The position numbers were made by a program, and so were the translations under genes. The notes under the pieces were generated by a model. It had not been told where the DNA came from, ran no database searches, and saw only the letters and a program-made list of their open reading frames with translations. 49,326 bases of DNA from Paraglaciecola hydrolytica (GTDB lineage: Bacteria; Pseudomonadota; Gammaproteobacteria; Enterobacterales; Alteromonadaceae), in assembly GCF_001565895.1 (NCBI RefSeq), contig NZ_LSNE01000005.1, forward strand, positions 867,562 through 916,887, written 5' to 3'. Positions 33,850 through 43,235 of the stretch are shown piece after piece (position 1 is the stretch's first letter; every line of letters starts with the position of its first letter).

Positions 33850-34866
33850 CTACATGTAATCGCGGATCAACACTTCGGCAATCTGAATACTGTTAGTAGC
33901 AGCACCTTTACGTACGTTATCCGAGACTACCCACATGTTAATACCATTGGGATGGCTGATATCGTTGCGAATACGTCCAACAAAGACTTCGTCATGGCCA
34001 CTGGCATTACCAACTTGGGTTGGAAAATCTTCACGCTCTGCCAGCAATTTGACACCTGGGGCATTAGCCAACAAGTTTTTAACTTCTTGCGCATCGATGG
34101 GCGAACGGGTTTCTAAATGGATAGCTTCGCCATGACCAAAAAATACCGGTACACGTACGGCAGTGGCGTTAACCAAAATAGAGTCATCACCCATGATTTT
34201 TTGGGTTTCCCACACCATTTTCATTTCTTCTTTGGTGTAATCGTTATCCATGAATACATCAATTTGTGGAATAACGTTAAAGGCAATTTGACGACTAAAG
34301 GCTTTGGTTTGCACTTCTTTGCCACTGAGTAGAGCAGCAGTTTGGTGAGCCAGTTCGTCCATGGCTGATTTGCCAGCACCAGACACCGACTGATAAGTAG
34401 AAACGTTTATACGCGCAATACCCACTGCATCTTGAATAGGTTTTAAGGCCACCATCATTTGAATGGTTGAACAATTAGGGTTAGCGATAATATTACGGTT
34501 TCTAAAATCAGCTAAAGCGTGAGCATTCACTTCTGGTACAACTAAAGGAATATCAGCTTCGTAGCGATAGTGAGAGGTGTTATCGATAACCACACAACCC
34601 GCATCTGCGGCTATAGGGGCATACTTTGCAGATACACTGCCACCCGCCGAGAAAAAGCCTAACTGCACTGAAGACCAGTCAAAGGTCTCAGCATCCAGTA
34701 CCGTCACATCCTTACCTTTAAAAGATACTGTGCCACCAGCAGAACGAGAACTAGCTAAAGGATAAAGTTTGTTGATCGGAAAATTCCGTTGTTCCAGAAT
34801 TTCGATCATATGCTGACCAACTAAACCAGTAGCGCCAAGCACAGCAACATCAAAGGCACGAGACAT
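33850..34866 (-). CDS. asd: Aspartate-semialdehyde dehydrogenase
   Basis: A 338-aa cytoplasmic enzyme that reduces aspartyl-4-phosphate to aspartate semialdehyde with NADPH, the branch point to lysine, diaminopimelate, threonine and methionine. The nucleotide-binding loop is VLGATGLVGQHM (about 9-20), the catalytic Cys is C132 in NPNCSTIQ, and the substrate and His region is in FFGHGEAIHLETRSP. The active Cys distinguishes it from the inactive Usg paralogue. Full length. It lies 44 bp downstream of pdxB on the same strand, an order well conserved in Gammaproteobacteria. Confidence 0.93.
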   Translation of the reverse strand: MSRAFDVAVLGATGLVGQHMIEILEQRNFPINKLYPLASSRSAGGTVSFKGKDVTVLDAETFDWSSVQLGFFSAGGSVSAKYAPIAADAGCVVIDNTSHYRYEADIPLVVPEVNAHALADFRNRNIIANPNCSTIQMMVALKPIQDAVGIARINVSTYQSVSGAGKSAMDELAHQTAALLSGKEVQTKAFSRQIAFNVIPQIDVFMDNDYTKEEMKMVWETQKIMGDDSILVNATAVRVPVFFGHGEAIHLETRSPIDAQEVKNLLANAPGVKLLAEREDFPTQVGNASGHDEVFVGRIRNDISHPNGINMWVVSDNVRKGAATNSIQIAEVLIRDYM

Positions 34867-34910
34867 GTTAAAGGTACTCCTCTTAAAAATTTAAAGTAAA
34901 AAATAGCGAA

Positions 34911-36035
34911 TTATTCGCCCTTGGCAAATCCGAGGGCGTAGATTGCCTTTGATTGGGCAAAATTTCCAGTATTAACCTTGATCGCAGAAAACTCTCTTCT
35001 TATAGGGTAGTGTTTTCTGATATATCCAAACTGTTCGGCGCTGTTCACCGTCGCCATAAACTCTTGGTTATCACTGGCAATATTGTAGACTTCTAAGACT
35101 AATTGTTCGAAATTTTGCCAAGCACTTAACTCTGGCTTAATCGCCAAACAGTGGAGTTCCACCGGCAAATAATCACTGAGCTTTTTAGTGGCAGGCACTT
35201 GGTATAGTTCACACACGGCCTGATAGAGCATCTCGGTACCACGGGCTTTACCTTCTATGGTATGGCCAGCAATATGTGCCGTACCTAAGGCCACATGAGG
35301 TACAAGATCCAAATTAATATTGGGTTCGTTTTCCCATACATCCAACACTAAATTGAGCTTTTTACCTTGCTCAAATAAAGCCAATGCCCCAGCGTTATCT
35401 AAAACCTCTCCACGGCAGGCATTGATCAAAACTTGTTGTTCATTTAACTGTGCCAAACGTAAGGCATCAAACAGTTTAGCCGTAGGATATTTACCTTGGG
35501 TAACAAGCGGCACATGCAGGGTGATCACGTCACATTGCATGATGCTATCCATGTCAACAAAACTGCGCTGATCACCGGCATCTTGCAAAGGTGGATCGCA
35601 AAGTTGATACGCAATACCTAAGGCCGTCAGTTTTTGTTGTAAGGCAGTACCTACATGACCTGCCCCCACTATACCCACGGTTTTATCTTGCAGTTGCCAG
35701 CCAAGTTTATTAGCCATGATAAATAAGCTGCTTAAGACATACTCTGCTACCGCCACCGCGTTACAGCCTGCAGCTGATTGAAACGGAATACCCCGCTCTG
35801 TCAGATATTTTTTATCAACATGGTTGGTACCAGCGGTAGCCGTACCCACAAACTTTAAATTGCGAGTATGAGCCAGTAATTCAGCATTGACTTTGGTTGT
35901 TGAACGTACCAGCAGTACGTCGGCATCAGCTAACTGTTTGGCAGTAATCGATTTATGCGAAAACACCTGACAATCACCCAGATCAGCAAAAAATTCTGCC
36001 GCATAAGGCATGCTATCTTCGTAATAAATTTTCAT
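34911..36035 (-). CDS. pdxB: Erythronate-4-phosphate dehydrogenase
   Basis: A 374-aa cytoplasmic enzyme of the D-2-hydroxyacid dehydrogenase superfamily that oxidises 4-phosphoerythronate in vitamin B6 (pyridoxal phosphate) synthesis. The Rossmann loop is VGIVGAGHVGTALQQKL; the catalytic Arg is in INACRGEV, and the Glu/His pair lies in VWENEPN and AHIAGHTIEGK. The C-terminal about 90 residues form the PdxB dimerisation domain. I start at the second ATG (MKIYYEDSMPYA), three codons inside the longest frame, which matches family N-termini. It is the first gene of the pdxB-asd-fimV group. Confidence 0.93.
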   Translation of the reverse strand: MKIYYEDSMPYAAEFFADLGDCQVFSHKSITAKQLADADVLLVRSTTKVNAELLAHTRNLKFVGTATAGTNHVDKKYLTERGIPFQSAAGCNAVAVAEYVLSSLFIMANKLGWQLQDKTVGIVGAGHVGTALQQKLTALGIAYQLCDPPLQDAGDQRSFVDMDSIMQCDVITLHVPLVTQGKYPTAKLFDALRLAQLNEQQVLINACRGEVLDNAGALALFEQGKKLNLVLDVWENEPNINLDLVPHVALGTAHIAGHTIEGKARGTEMLYQAVCELYQVPATKKLSDYLPVELHCLAIKPELSAWQNFEQLVLEVYNIASDNQEFMATVNSAEQFGYIRKHYPIRREFSAIKVNTGNFAQSKAIYALGFAKGE

Positions 36036-36143
36036 GGATTTCATGGATAAGGCTGCCGTTCTTTATGCTGCAAAATAAAGGGCGCTAGTATGCCACGATG
36101 CAGCGTTAGGTAAAGTTTGCTGACACAATTTTTATAGAAATAT

Positions 36144-37052
36144 TCAGCTTTGAATACCCTGTAAAAAATCACGATAACAACGTAATACTTCATCGGGAGC
36201 TTCGAGTTGGGGATAATGCCCCACATCCAGCAAAGCCGTTTGTGCTTCGGGGATCACTTCAATATACCTATCGAGCATATGACGACCTGAGATTGGATCC
36301 TGTATACCATTAATAAAATACAGAGGCACTGTCGAAGTGATCATGGCTTCCACCCACCGTTCGCCCCACTGATAACGTTCATCGATATATCGCAGTATGT
36401 CAGGTATGACTAGGTGACCATCATTGTGTCGTAGCAATTGCCAAATCATGTCGATTTCTTGCTGCATGGGCGGGGTGTCTTTGCCAAAAATTTTAATAAA
36501 ACTTTTTTCCAGACTACTTTTGCTCAGATATTTCACTACCCATTTTCCCAACCAACTTTTTAATAAGCGCTGGGCTAACAAGGGGCGATGACAGGCTGGG
36601 AATATGCCGCCATTGAGAAAACACACTGACTTTAATCTAGCCTGTGGTAACTCTGTGTTTTCTAAACGTCTAGTCGCTTGCCGATACAGCAATTCTTGCG
36701 CCACCGAATCACCATAATCGTGGGCCATAATGTGATAATCACCCACGCCTTTTTCTTGTAACAAAGCTTCAAAAATATCGGCCTGTTCTGACAAGCTATA
36801 ACGGTGTTGACGGGGTTTAGCCGACAAACCAAAACCTAGCATATCGGCGCATAACAACGAATAATCCCGCGCCAAATACTTCCATTGATAATGCCAATCC
36901 CAAGACGCACTAGGGAAACCATGGATAAACAAGATAGTTTGTTGTTTATTATTGGCCGTCGCGTCATAAGATTGCCAATAGGCGATCTTATGACCGCATA
37001 ACAGACTGGTTTTAGCTTCTTGCTGATAACGTTCGAAACTGAGTGAGCTCAA
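36144..37052 (-). CDS. Alpha/beta hydrolase with aspartate nucleophile (epoxide hydrolase / MEST-like)
   Basis: A 302-aa cytoplasmic alpha/beta hydrolase. HGFPSASWDW forms the oxyanion loop. The nucleophile elbow reads AHDYGDSVAQELL, so the nucleophile is Asp, as in epoxide hydrolases, haloalkane dehalogenases and MEST-type proteins, not Ser. NGIQDPIS may carry the acid, and LDVGHYPQLEAP the catalytic His. The substrate cannot be told. It is encoded 3 bp downstream of the class II aldolase gene and is surely cotranscribed with it. Confidence 0.75.
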   Translation of the reverse strand: MSSLSFERYQQEAKTSLLCGHKIAYWQSYDATANNKQQTILFIHGFPSASWDWHYQWKYLARDYSLLCADMLGFGLSAKPRQHRYSLSEQADIFEALLQEKGVGDYHIMAHDYGDSVAQELLYRQATRRLENTELPQARLKSVCFLNGGIFPACHRPLLAQRLLKSWLGKWVVKYLSKSSLEKSFIKIFGKDTPPMQQEIDMIWQLLRHNDGHLVIPDILRYIDERYQWGERWVEAMITSTVPLYFINGIQDPISGRHMLDRYIEVIPEAQTALLDVGHYPQLEAPDEVLRCYRDFLQGIQS

Positions 37053-37055
37053 AAT

Positions 37056-37808
37056 TTACTGATCATATCCTGGGTACATACGGTCTAATTTACGCAAAAT
37101 ACCAGGCCATGCCAAGCCTCCACCGGCAGAACGTGTTACTTGCTGCGCTTGTGCCCTTATTCCCGCTAAAATAGTGTCAGGAATAGCTAACAATTCGCAG
37201 CCTGTCAATTGCGCTTTTAATTGAATTTCACATGCGCGCTCAAGTAAATACATAAACAAAAAAGCATCGGCAATGGTGGTAGCACAAGTTAATAAACCAT
37301 GGTTGCGCAAGATCATAAAGTTAGTTTGCCCTAAGTCAGCTACCAAGCGTACTTTTTCATCTTGGTTTAAGGCAACCCCCTCATAGTCGTGATAAGAGAG
37401 AGATGATAGTGCAAATAAGGATTGCTGGCTTATGGGTAACAAACCTTGTTTGGTAGCGGAGATAGCAATACCCGCCGCAGTGTGCAAATGCAATACACAA
37501 TGGGCATCTTCTCTGGCCTCATGTACCGCGCTGTGGATCACAAATCCGGCAGGATTTATATCAAAGTCCGAATGCATGACTTTATTACCTTGCAAGTCAA
37601 CTTTCACCAAACTCGACGCAGTAACTTCCTCAAACATCATACCGTAAGGATTAATCAAAAAGTGGTGTTCAGACCCAGGTACTCGAGCTGAAATATGGGT
37701 AAAAACCAAGTCATCCCAACCGTACATAGCAACAGCACGATAACAAGCGGCTAAATCAACTCTTAACTGCCACTCCTGTGCTGAGACTTGCTGTTTAACT
37801 GAATTCAT
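37056..37808 (-). CDS. Class II aldolase/adducin family protein
   Basis: A 250-aa cytoplasmic protein with the zinc-dependent class II aldolase fold. Visible features are DLVFTHISARVPG near the N-terminus, an NPYGMMFEEVTASSLVKVDLQG block, HLHT (two zinc-ligand His), and LRNHGLLTCA with the third His. I start at 37808 because GGAGAG lies upstream at good spacing; an ATG at 37823 is in the same frame. Relatives include fuculose- and ribulose-phosphate aldolases and many uncharacterised proteins. It is divergent from a Crp/Fnr-type regulator and is a plausible target of it. Confidence 0.8.
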   Translation of the reverse strand: MNSVKQQVSAQEWQLRVDLAACYRAVAMYGWDDLVFTHISARVPGSEHHFLINPYGMMFEEVTASSLVKVDLQGNKVMHSDFDINPAGFVIHSAVHEAREDAHCVLHLHTAAGIAISATKQGLLPISQQSLFALSSLSYHDYEGVALNQDEKVRLVADLGQTNFMILRNHGLLTCATTIADAFLFMYLLERACEIQLKAQLTGCELLAIPDTILAGIRAQAQQVTRSAGGGLAWPGILRKLDRMYPGYDQ

Positions 37809-37908
37809 ATTATCGCTCTCCATTGATTGTTAATTAATTGTCACCAACATAAGCGAAGAGCCCTATAATAAACTGTCGCCAAATAGACAATTGGATAAAC
37901 TAATCACT

Positions 37909-38616
37909 ATGGAATTTGATTTGCTGCTCCCTACCCTACAACAAAGCCAATGGTTTAGTAGTTTGCCCATTGAATTACAACAAACAATTGTGACAACAGG
38001 GACGACTAAACAGCTAAAACAAGGGCACTATTTGCATCGCAAAGGCGATAAAGTGGATGGTTTATATTGTTTAATAAGTGGCAAACTGCGTGTTAGTAAC
38101 CTAACACTCGCTGGACAAGAACTGATTTTAACTTGGCTACAAGTAGGTAATTGGTTTGGCGAAATATCGATGTTTGATGGTTTGCCCCGCACCCATGATG
38201 CTATTGCCGAACAAGACTGTATTTTATTGAAGTTATCCAATCAAGATTTCGAGCAATTGTTAGCTAAACAACCCAATTTATATCCTCATTTTATGCGTTT
38301 GCTGTGCCAACGTGTGCGCACAACATTCAAACTTATTGATGAAATGGCTAGCCTGTCATTAAAAGGGCAGCTCTGTCGGCGTTTGTTATTGTTAGCAGAA
38401 GGTTTGGAGCTGTGGCCTACAGGCAGTATCATAAGTGATGCAGGTTTATTTAAGCTCACAATTTCACAAGAGTCTTTAGCCCTAATGCTGCATAGCTCAC
38501 GACAGACAGTGAATAAAATATTGAAGGAGTTACAGGCTGAAGGCCTATTAAAAGTCCACTATGGGCAAATCACCTTATTTGATAAATCAAGGTTATTGAG
38601 TTTGAGCCAAGTTTAA
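37909..38616 (+). CDS. Crp/Fnr-family transcriptional regulator
   Basis: A 235-aa DNA-binding regulator. The N-terminal cyclic-nucleotide-binding-type beta roll has KQGHYLHRKGDKVDGLYCLISGKLRV and VGNWFGEISMFDGLPRTHDAIA; the C-terminal winged helix has LTISQESLALMLHSSRQTVNKILKELQAEGLL. The cysteine cluster of Fnr is absent, so it does not sense oxygen by an iron-sulfur centre. The bound effector is unknown. I use the ATG at 37909; a TTG at 37891 would add six residues. It is divergent from the aldolase-hydrolase operon and followed by a bidirectional terminator. Confidence 0.82.
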   Translation: MEFDLLLPTLQQSQWFSSLPIELQQTIVTTGTTKQLKQGHYLHRKGDKVDGLYCLISGKLRVSNLTLAGQELILTWLQVGNWFGEISMFDGLPRTHDAIAEQDCILLKLSNQDFEQLLAKQPNLYPHFMRLLCQRVRTTFKLIDEMASLSLKGQLCRRLLLLAEGLELWPTGSIISDAGLFKLTISQESLALMLHSSRQTVNKILKELQAEGLLKVHYGQITLFDKSRLLSLSQV

Positions 38617-38634
38617 TCATGACTTAAGAATCAA

Positions 38635-38662
38635 AAAAAGCCGTTCAATTGAACGGCTTTTT
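38635..38662. terminator. Bidirectional intrinsic terminator between the Crp/Fnr gene and fabB
   Basis: A perfect palindrome: A-run, then GCCGTTCAATTGAACGGC, then a T-run (A/T tails 38633-38639 and 38658-38662). It serves the plus-strand regulator gene and the minus-strand fabB gene, which converge here. It is a model for what the split island terminator would have looked like. Confidence 0.9.
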
Positions 38663-38684
38663 GAAATTCAAACACGCTAAAAAA

Positions 38685-39899
38685 TTACGCTTTGTATTTT
38701 TGCATCACCAAGGTTGCGTTAGTGCCACCAAAACCGAAGCTGTTTGACATTACTGTCGTCAATTCAGCTTGGCGAGTAGTGGTTACTACATCCATGCCGA
38801 CTGCTTGCTCATCTAGTGTTTCAATATTAATTGAAGGCGCAATGAAGCCGTGTTCCATCATCAAAATACTATAGATAGCTTCGTTAACACCCGCAGCACC
38901 TAAAGCATGGCCTGTCATGGCTTTAGTTGCACTCAATGGAGGTGTGTCATTGCCAAATACTTCACGGATAGCCCATAACTCTTTGACATCACCTACCGGT
39001 GTAGAAGTACCGTGAGTATTGATGTAATCGATAGGTTTATCTAAACCTTGCATGGCTTGTTGCATACAACGCACTGCACCTTCACCAGAAGGAGCGACCA
39101 TGTCTGCACCATCTGACGTTGCGCCATAACCAACAATTTCACAGTAGATTTTAGCGCCGCGAGCCAAAGCATGTTCGAGTTCTTCAACTACCACCATACC
39201 GCCGCCGCCAGCACCGACAAAACCGTCACGGTTAGCGTCATAGGTACGTGAAGCTTTGCTTGGATCATCATTGTACTTAGTCGACAAAGCGCCCATGGCG
39301 TCAAATTCTGCTGACAAGGTGAAATGTAATTCTTCACCACCACCAGCGAAAATAATATCTTGTTTACCTAACTGAATTTGCTCAAGGGCATTACCTATAC
39401 AGTGAGCACTGGTAGAACAGGCTGAACTAATCGAATAATTCACACCTTTAATTTTGAACGGTGTGGCTAAACACGCAGAAACCGTACTACCCATACAACG
39501 GGTAACCATGTATGGCCCAATACGCTTTACACCTTTTTCACGCAGGATATCAACAGCTTCAACCTGATTTTGTGAAGAAGCTCCACCCGAACCCGCGATA
39601 ATGCCGGTACGTACGTTAGATACCATGTCTTCGCTCAGGCCTGAATCTTCAATGGCTTGTTGCATAGCAACATAAGCGTAACCAGCGGCATCGCCCATAA
39701 AACGCTTAATTTTACGGTCAATAAGTGCATCAAGATCAATATTAACCTTGCCCCACACATGGCTGCGCATACCAGCTTGCTCAAACTCCTCTGAGTAAGT
39801 AATACCCGAACGCCCATCTCTAAGAGACTGTGTGACTTCTTCTTTATTGTTACCGATACTGGATACGATACCAAGTCCAGTGATTACCGCTCTTCTCAT
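38685..39899 (-). CDS. fabB: 3-oxoacyl-ACP synthase I (beta-ketoacyl-ACP synthase)
   Basis: A 404-aa cytoplasmic condensing enzyme of fatty-acid elongation, needed for unsaturated fatty acids. The Cys-His-His triad is visible: Cys161 in [10 protein letters not shown], His in [11 protein letters not shown], His in [15 protein letters not shown] lies near the C-terminus. I start at [10 protein letters not shown] (39899) with GAAGGG upstream; a longer frame to 39929 is unlikely. The sequence is close to FabB rather than FabF. In E. coli fabB also neighbours mnmC, and that arrangement is kept here (divergent). Confidence 0.93.
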   Translation of the reverse strand: MRRAVITGLGIVSSIGNNKEEVTQSLRDGRSGITYSEEFEQAGMRSHVWGKVNIDLDALIDRKIKRFMGDAAGYAYVAMQQAIEDSGLSEDMVSNVRTGIIAGSGGASSQNQVEAVDILREKGVKRIGPYMVTRCMGSTVSACLATPFKIKGVNYSISSACSTSAHCIGNALEQIQLGKQDIIFAGGGEELHFTLSAEFDAMGALSTKYNDDPSKASRTYDANRDGFVGAGGGGMVVVEELEHALARGAKIYCEIVGYGATSDGADMVAPSGEGAVRCMQQAMQGLDKPIDYINTHGTSTPVGDVKELWAIREVFGNDTPPLSATKAMTGHALGAAGVNEAIYSILMMEHGFIAPSINIETLDEQAVGMDVVTTTRQAELTTVMSNSFGFGGTNATLVMQKYKA

Positions 39900-40121
39900 G
39901 CTTAACCCTTCAACTAAAATTTGCCGCATATTTTAATGATTTTACCGTGTAAACTGGTCTGCTCTTTACTCGGCTGCTTTACCTACAGTTACTGATTCTA
40001 ACTGACATTGTCTTGTAATGATAATTTGTTGCAACTAACTCGATACCTTAAACTACCCCCACAGCTTAGGCTAAGCCGTATTTAATAGCATTATGATGAC
40101 AGTCAACAGGAAAAATAGTTC

Positions 40122-42152
40122 TTGAAAGTAATACACGCCGCTATTCATTTTAATCAAAATGGCACCCCTTTTGCGGAAAAATTTGATGATCTGTATTTCT
40201 CTGACTCATTAGGCATTGAAGAAACCCAGCACGTATTTTTACAGCATAATCAACTACCTCAGCGCTGGGATGATTGGCCTGCAGCCCAGTTTGTCATCGC
40301 TGAAACCGGCTTTGGTACAGGTTTAAATTTTTTAGTTACGCTGGCGCTTTATGCTCAACTGCACACTCAGAAAAATATTGCTGATTTCAAACTGCATTTT
40401 TTAACCGTGGAAAAATACCCACTTAAAAAAACGGATTTAATCCAAGCTCTAGCACTTTACCCAGAGTTAAGTCTGTTTAGCCAAGAATTGATCGAGCAAT
40501 ACCCCATCAACGTGGGTGGCTGTCATCGCCTTGAGTTTTTTAATGGCAAGGTAAGCTTGGATTTATGGCTAGGTGATGTGCATGACGTGCTACCCCAATG
40601 GTCTGCAGGTGAATTTGGCATAGTAGATTGCTGGTATCTGGATGGTTTTGCACCGAGTAAAAACCCAGAAATGTGGACTCAAGATTTATTTACGCAAATG
40701 GCTCGGCTTGCAAAACAAGATTGCACATACGCAACTTTTACCGCCGCGGGAGTAGTGAAACGAGGATTGCAGGATGCTGGTTTTTCAGTTGAAAAACAGC
40801 CTGGCCACAGTCAAAAACGCCATAATTTACGTGGTAAGCTAATCAGTAAATCAGCAATGCGCTGGCCCAAACCTTATTTTAATCGCGCTCCTGCTTACCT
40901 AAGCGACCTCAATAAAACCAATCAAGCCAAAATTGCCGTAATCGGTGGCGGTTTAGCCGCGGCAAATTGTGCTTATGCCCTGAGCCAACGAGGTCTTAAA
41001 TGTGATGTTTATTGTCAAGATGCAACCATAGCACAAGGCGCATCGGGTAATCATCAGGGCGCGCTCTACCCTCACCTTAATTCGGTAGCCAATACAGCCA
41101 GCCAATTTCATGCCTTAGCCTATTTATATGCCAGTCGGTTTTATCGGGCCTTGAACAAAAACGGCAACGCATCTGCGCCCCCTTCTTTTGCACATCAATG
41201 GTGTGGCGTGATCCAGCTAGCCTTTAGCGACAAGGTAGCCCAACGTTATCAAAATCTAATTGAACAAGGCGTGTGGAGCGAAGAGTTAGTACGTTGGTTA
41301 GATCCAGCTGAAGCCAGCAACATCGCCAATATTGAGCTGCCTTATGCGGGTTTGTTTTTCCCTCACGGCGGCTGGCTTAATCCTCCTGCTTTGGTTAAGT
41401 CATTGTTTCATCAAGCTAACACTGAAGTACATTGTGCCAAACAACTTCAGCATTTAACGCAGATAAACCAAGGTTGGCAGCTTAGTTTTAGTGATCAAAG
41501 TCAAGTAGACGCGGATATCGTGATCCTCGCTACCGGCAGTGATTTTGCGAATATTAAACAACTCAGCACCATGCCTCTCAACGGTGTCAGAGGTCAGGTT
41601 GAACACATAACGAGTAATGCCGAACTTAGCCCTTTAGCCACTGTTATCTGTCATAAAGGTTATTTAACACCGGCATATAACAATATCCATGCCTTAGGAT
41701 CGACCTACATCAAAGGCGATTACAATTGTGATTATCGGGTGACTGAACAAAGCACTAATCTGAATATGCATAAAAAGTCTCTTGCCTTAAGTGACTGGGC
41801 CCAACAAATTTCAGGGCAATGCCAAGGGCGCGCGGCTGTCCGTTGTGGCACGGCCGATCACTTACCCATGGTTGGTGCGATCCCCGATACAGCCAGTCAA
41901 CTACAACAATATCCTGATCTATATAAGGCCTTGCCTGCTCAGCGTTACCCCGTCGCTAAAGATTACACCAACCTTTACATGCTTAATGGATTAGGCTCCC
42001 GAGGGCTTACCACTGCGCCACTACTGGCAGAAGTTTTGGCGAGCCAAATCTGTGCCGAGCCTTTGCCCCTGCCTATCACAATACTTGATGCCCTCAATCC
42101 CAATCGTTTTTTGATCAGAAGCCTTATCCGGCGAGAGTTCGAAATTGACTAA
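40122..42152 (+). CDS. mnmC: Bifunctional tRNA wobble-uridine enzyme MnmC
   Basis: A 676-aa fused enzyme that completes 5-methylaminomethyl-2-thiouridine at tRNA position 34. The N-terminal methyltransferase part (MnmC2) has FDDLYFS, ETGFGTGLNFL and WYLDGFAPSKNPEMW. The C-terminal FAD-dependent part (MnmC1) has IAVIGGGLAAANCAYALSQ, then GASGNHQGALYPHL, and near the end NGLGSRGLTTAPLLAEVL. Order and length are as in E. coli MnmC. The start codon appears to be TTG, with AGGAAAA upstream. After the stop codon the same frame stays open for about 65 codons to 42355. Confidence 0.92.
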   Translation: MKVIHAAIHFNQNGTPFAEKFDDLYFSDSLGIEETQHVFLQHNQLPQRWDDWPAAQFVIAETGFGTGLNFLVTLALYAQLHTQKNIADFKLHFLTVEKYPLKKTDLIQALALYPELSLFSQELIEQYPINVGGCHRLEFFNGKVSLDLWLGDVHDVLPQWSAGEFGIVDCWYLDGFAPSKNPEMWTQDLFTQMARLAKQDCTYATFTAAGVVKRGLQDAGFSVEKQPGHSQKRHNLRGKLISKSAMRWPKPYFNRAPAYLSDLNKTNQAKIAVIGGGLAAANCAYALSQRGLKCDVYCQDATIAQGASGNHQGALYPHLNSVANTASQFHALAYLYASRFYRALNKNGNASAPPSFAHQWCGVIQLAFSDKVAQRYQNLIEQGVWSEELVRWLDPAEASNIANIELPYAGLFFPHGGWLNPPALVKSLFHQANTEVHCAKQLQHLTQINQGWQLSFSDQSQVDADIVILATGSDFANIKQLSTMPLNGVRGQVEHITSNAELSPLATVICHKGYLTPAYNNIHALGSTYIKGDYNCDYRVTEQSTNLNMHKKSLALSDWAQQISGQCQGRAAVRCGTADHLPMVGAIPDTASQLQQYPDLYKALPAQRYPVAKDYTNLYMLNGLGSRGLTTAPLLAEVLASQICAEPLPLPITILDALNPNRFLIRSLIRREFEID

Positions 42153-42621
42153 ATCTCTAGCCTATATGCAGCTACCGATGGTTTTAATGTTAATCGCTGT
42201 GCAAAAACAGAAGTGTCCGTTAATCGGTCGAAAGTTTTCATTGCAGAAGCGTACCAAGGTCAAATAGAAGCACTTAAACGCCAGCAAGAACTTGACGAAT
42301 TATTTATATCACAGGGCAAAAAACGCTTGTTAGCTGAACAAGAACTAGCGAACTGAGTTGACGTGAATTTGCCGCCAGCGTTACCAATATAGGTAACGAC
42401 GGAGGCACTATTGATGGCGTCAAGTTTATGTAATACCAACTCCATTAAATAACTGTACACTCAGCGAGAAATTAATGGAATTGGTATAAGTTGGGTGGGC
42501 TCTATTTGTTGGTAATGAGTTTTGAAGTAGAGGCAAGTTTAACGCTGAGTTCAGAGGGTACAACACTAATAGGTAGAATGTATGTTGACAGCAACACCTT
42601 TTTGGTGAGTTTATTTAAACG
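42153..42621. other. Stretch after mnmC: open frame remnant and a palindromic repeat
   Basis: The mnmC reading frame continues past its TAA with coding-like sequence (ending AYQGQIEALKRQQELDEL, then LLAEQELAN) to a stop at about 42353, but without a convincing start codon; it looks like a remnant of a small gene. Then comes a 55-bp inverted-repeat element at 42433-42487. I see no supported gene. Confidence 0.35.
42433..42487. repeat. MITE-like 55-bp inverted repeat
   Basis: ATACCAACTCCATTAA (42433-42448) pairs with TTAATGGAATTGGTAT (42472-42487), 15 of 16 positions, around a 23-nt middle. The form resembles small dispersed palindromes of Alteromonadales and Shewanella genomes. Only one copy is in this window. 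Confidence 0.5.
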
Positions 42622-42816
42622 TTAACGAGTGATGCGTGAATAGCTGTCAATCAGCGGATGAATTTCACTAACGGGTAAACCCAGAACTATAGCTAAATCA
42701 TCTTGCCTAACATGAATTTTATATTCATCAATAAGCATAAAAGCGCCAGTTTCGTCTTTGCCATCTGGAGCAAAACGCAAGGTTCCGTATTTGTTTATTA
42801 ATCCGTTAAAATCCAT
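42622..42816 (-). CDS. Hypothetical protein (64 aa)
   Basis: I do not recognise this protein. It is small, soluble and acidic, with a compact pattern (YGTLRFAPDGKDETGAFMLIDEYKIHVRQDDLAIVLGLP). GGGTAAG lies just before the ATG. It is a single gene on the minus strand between the mnmC 3' region and yfcL. The regular alternation of hydrophobic residues suggests a real folded protein, but it could not be assigned. Confidence 0.45.
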   Translation of the reverse strand: MDFNGLINKYGTLRFAPDGKDETGAFMLIDEYKIHVRQDDLAIVLGLPVSEIHPLIDSYSRITR

Positions 42817-42935
42817 GACTTACCCAACAATTCCGCAGAGACAAAAAACCAACAATAGCGTTTTTTTGTCACTTAGCAAGTTTTACAGACCAATAAATTA
42901 ACCGCCAACTTGTAAGTAAATATCTCAGTGATGCA

Positions 42936-43220
42936 TCAAGCCAACACAGATTCCAGAGAAAATAGTTGATCAACTAAGGTCTTAGTTTCGATTTGATCCT
43001 GTAGTTCAAGTTCTTGTTTCGCAAAAGCATTTTCTAGGCTTGCCAGTAAAACGGCTTTAAACTGCTCCACCGATTGCATATTTTGTTGGGCAACGGTAGC
43101 CAGTACTAATGAAAAATGGCCATGTAAATAACCAGCAATAAAAAGCTGCTGATCACTGCCCTTGTCTACTACATCACTAAAATAGGTTTCTGCGTGTTCT
43201 ACTATCGTTGTAATTGTCAT
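42936..43220 (-). CDS. yfcL: YfcL family protein
   Basis: A 94-aa helical cytoplasmic protein. The block YFSDVVDKGSDQQLFIAGYLHGHFSLVLA resembles the E. coli YfcL core ([20 protein letters not shown]), and the length agrees. The function is unknown. In E. coli yfcL also lies between mnmC and epmC, so gene order supports the call. It follows the ATP-NAD kinase gene by 15 bp on the same strand. Confidence 0.75.
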   Translation of the reverse strand: MTITTIVEHAETYFSDVVDKGSDQQLFIAGYLHGHFSLVLATVAQQNMQSVEQFKAVLLASLENAFAKQELELQDQIETKTLVDQLFSLESVLA

Positions 43221-43235
43221 TGGTGTTTCTACTTC

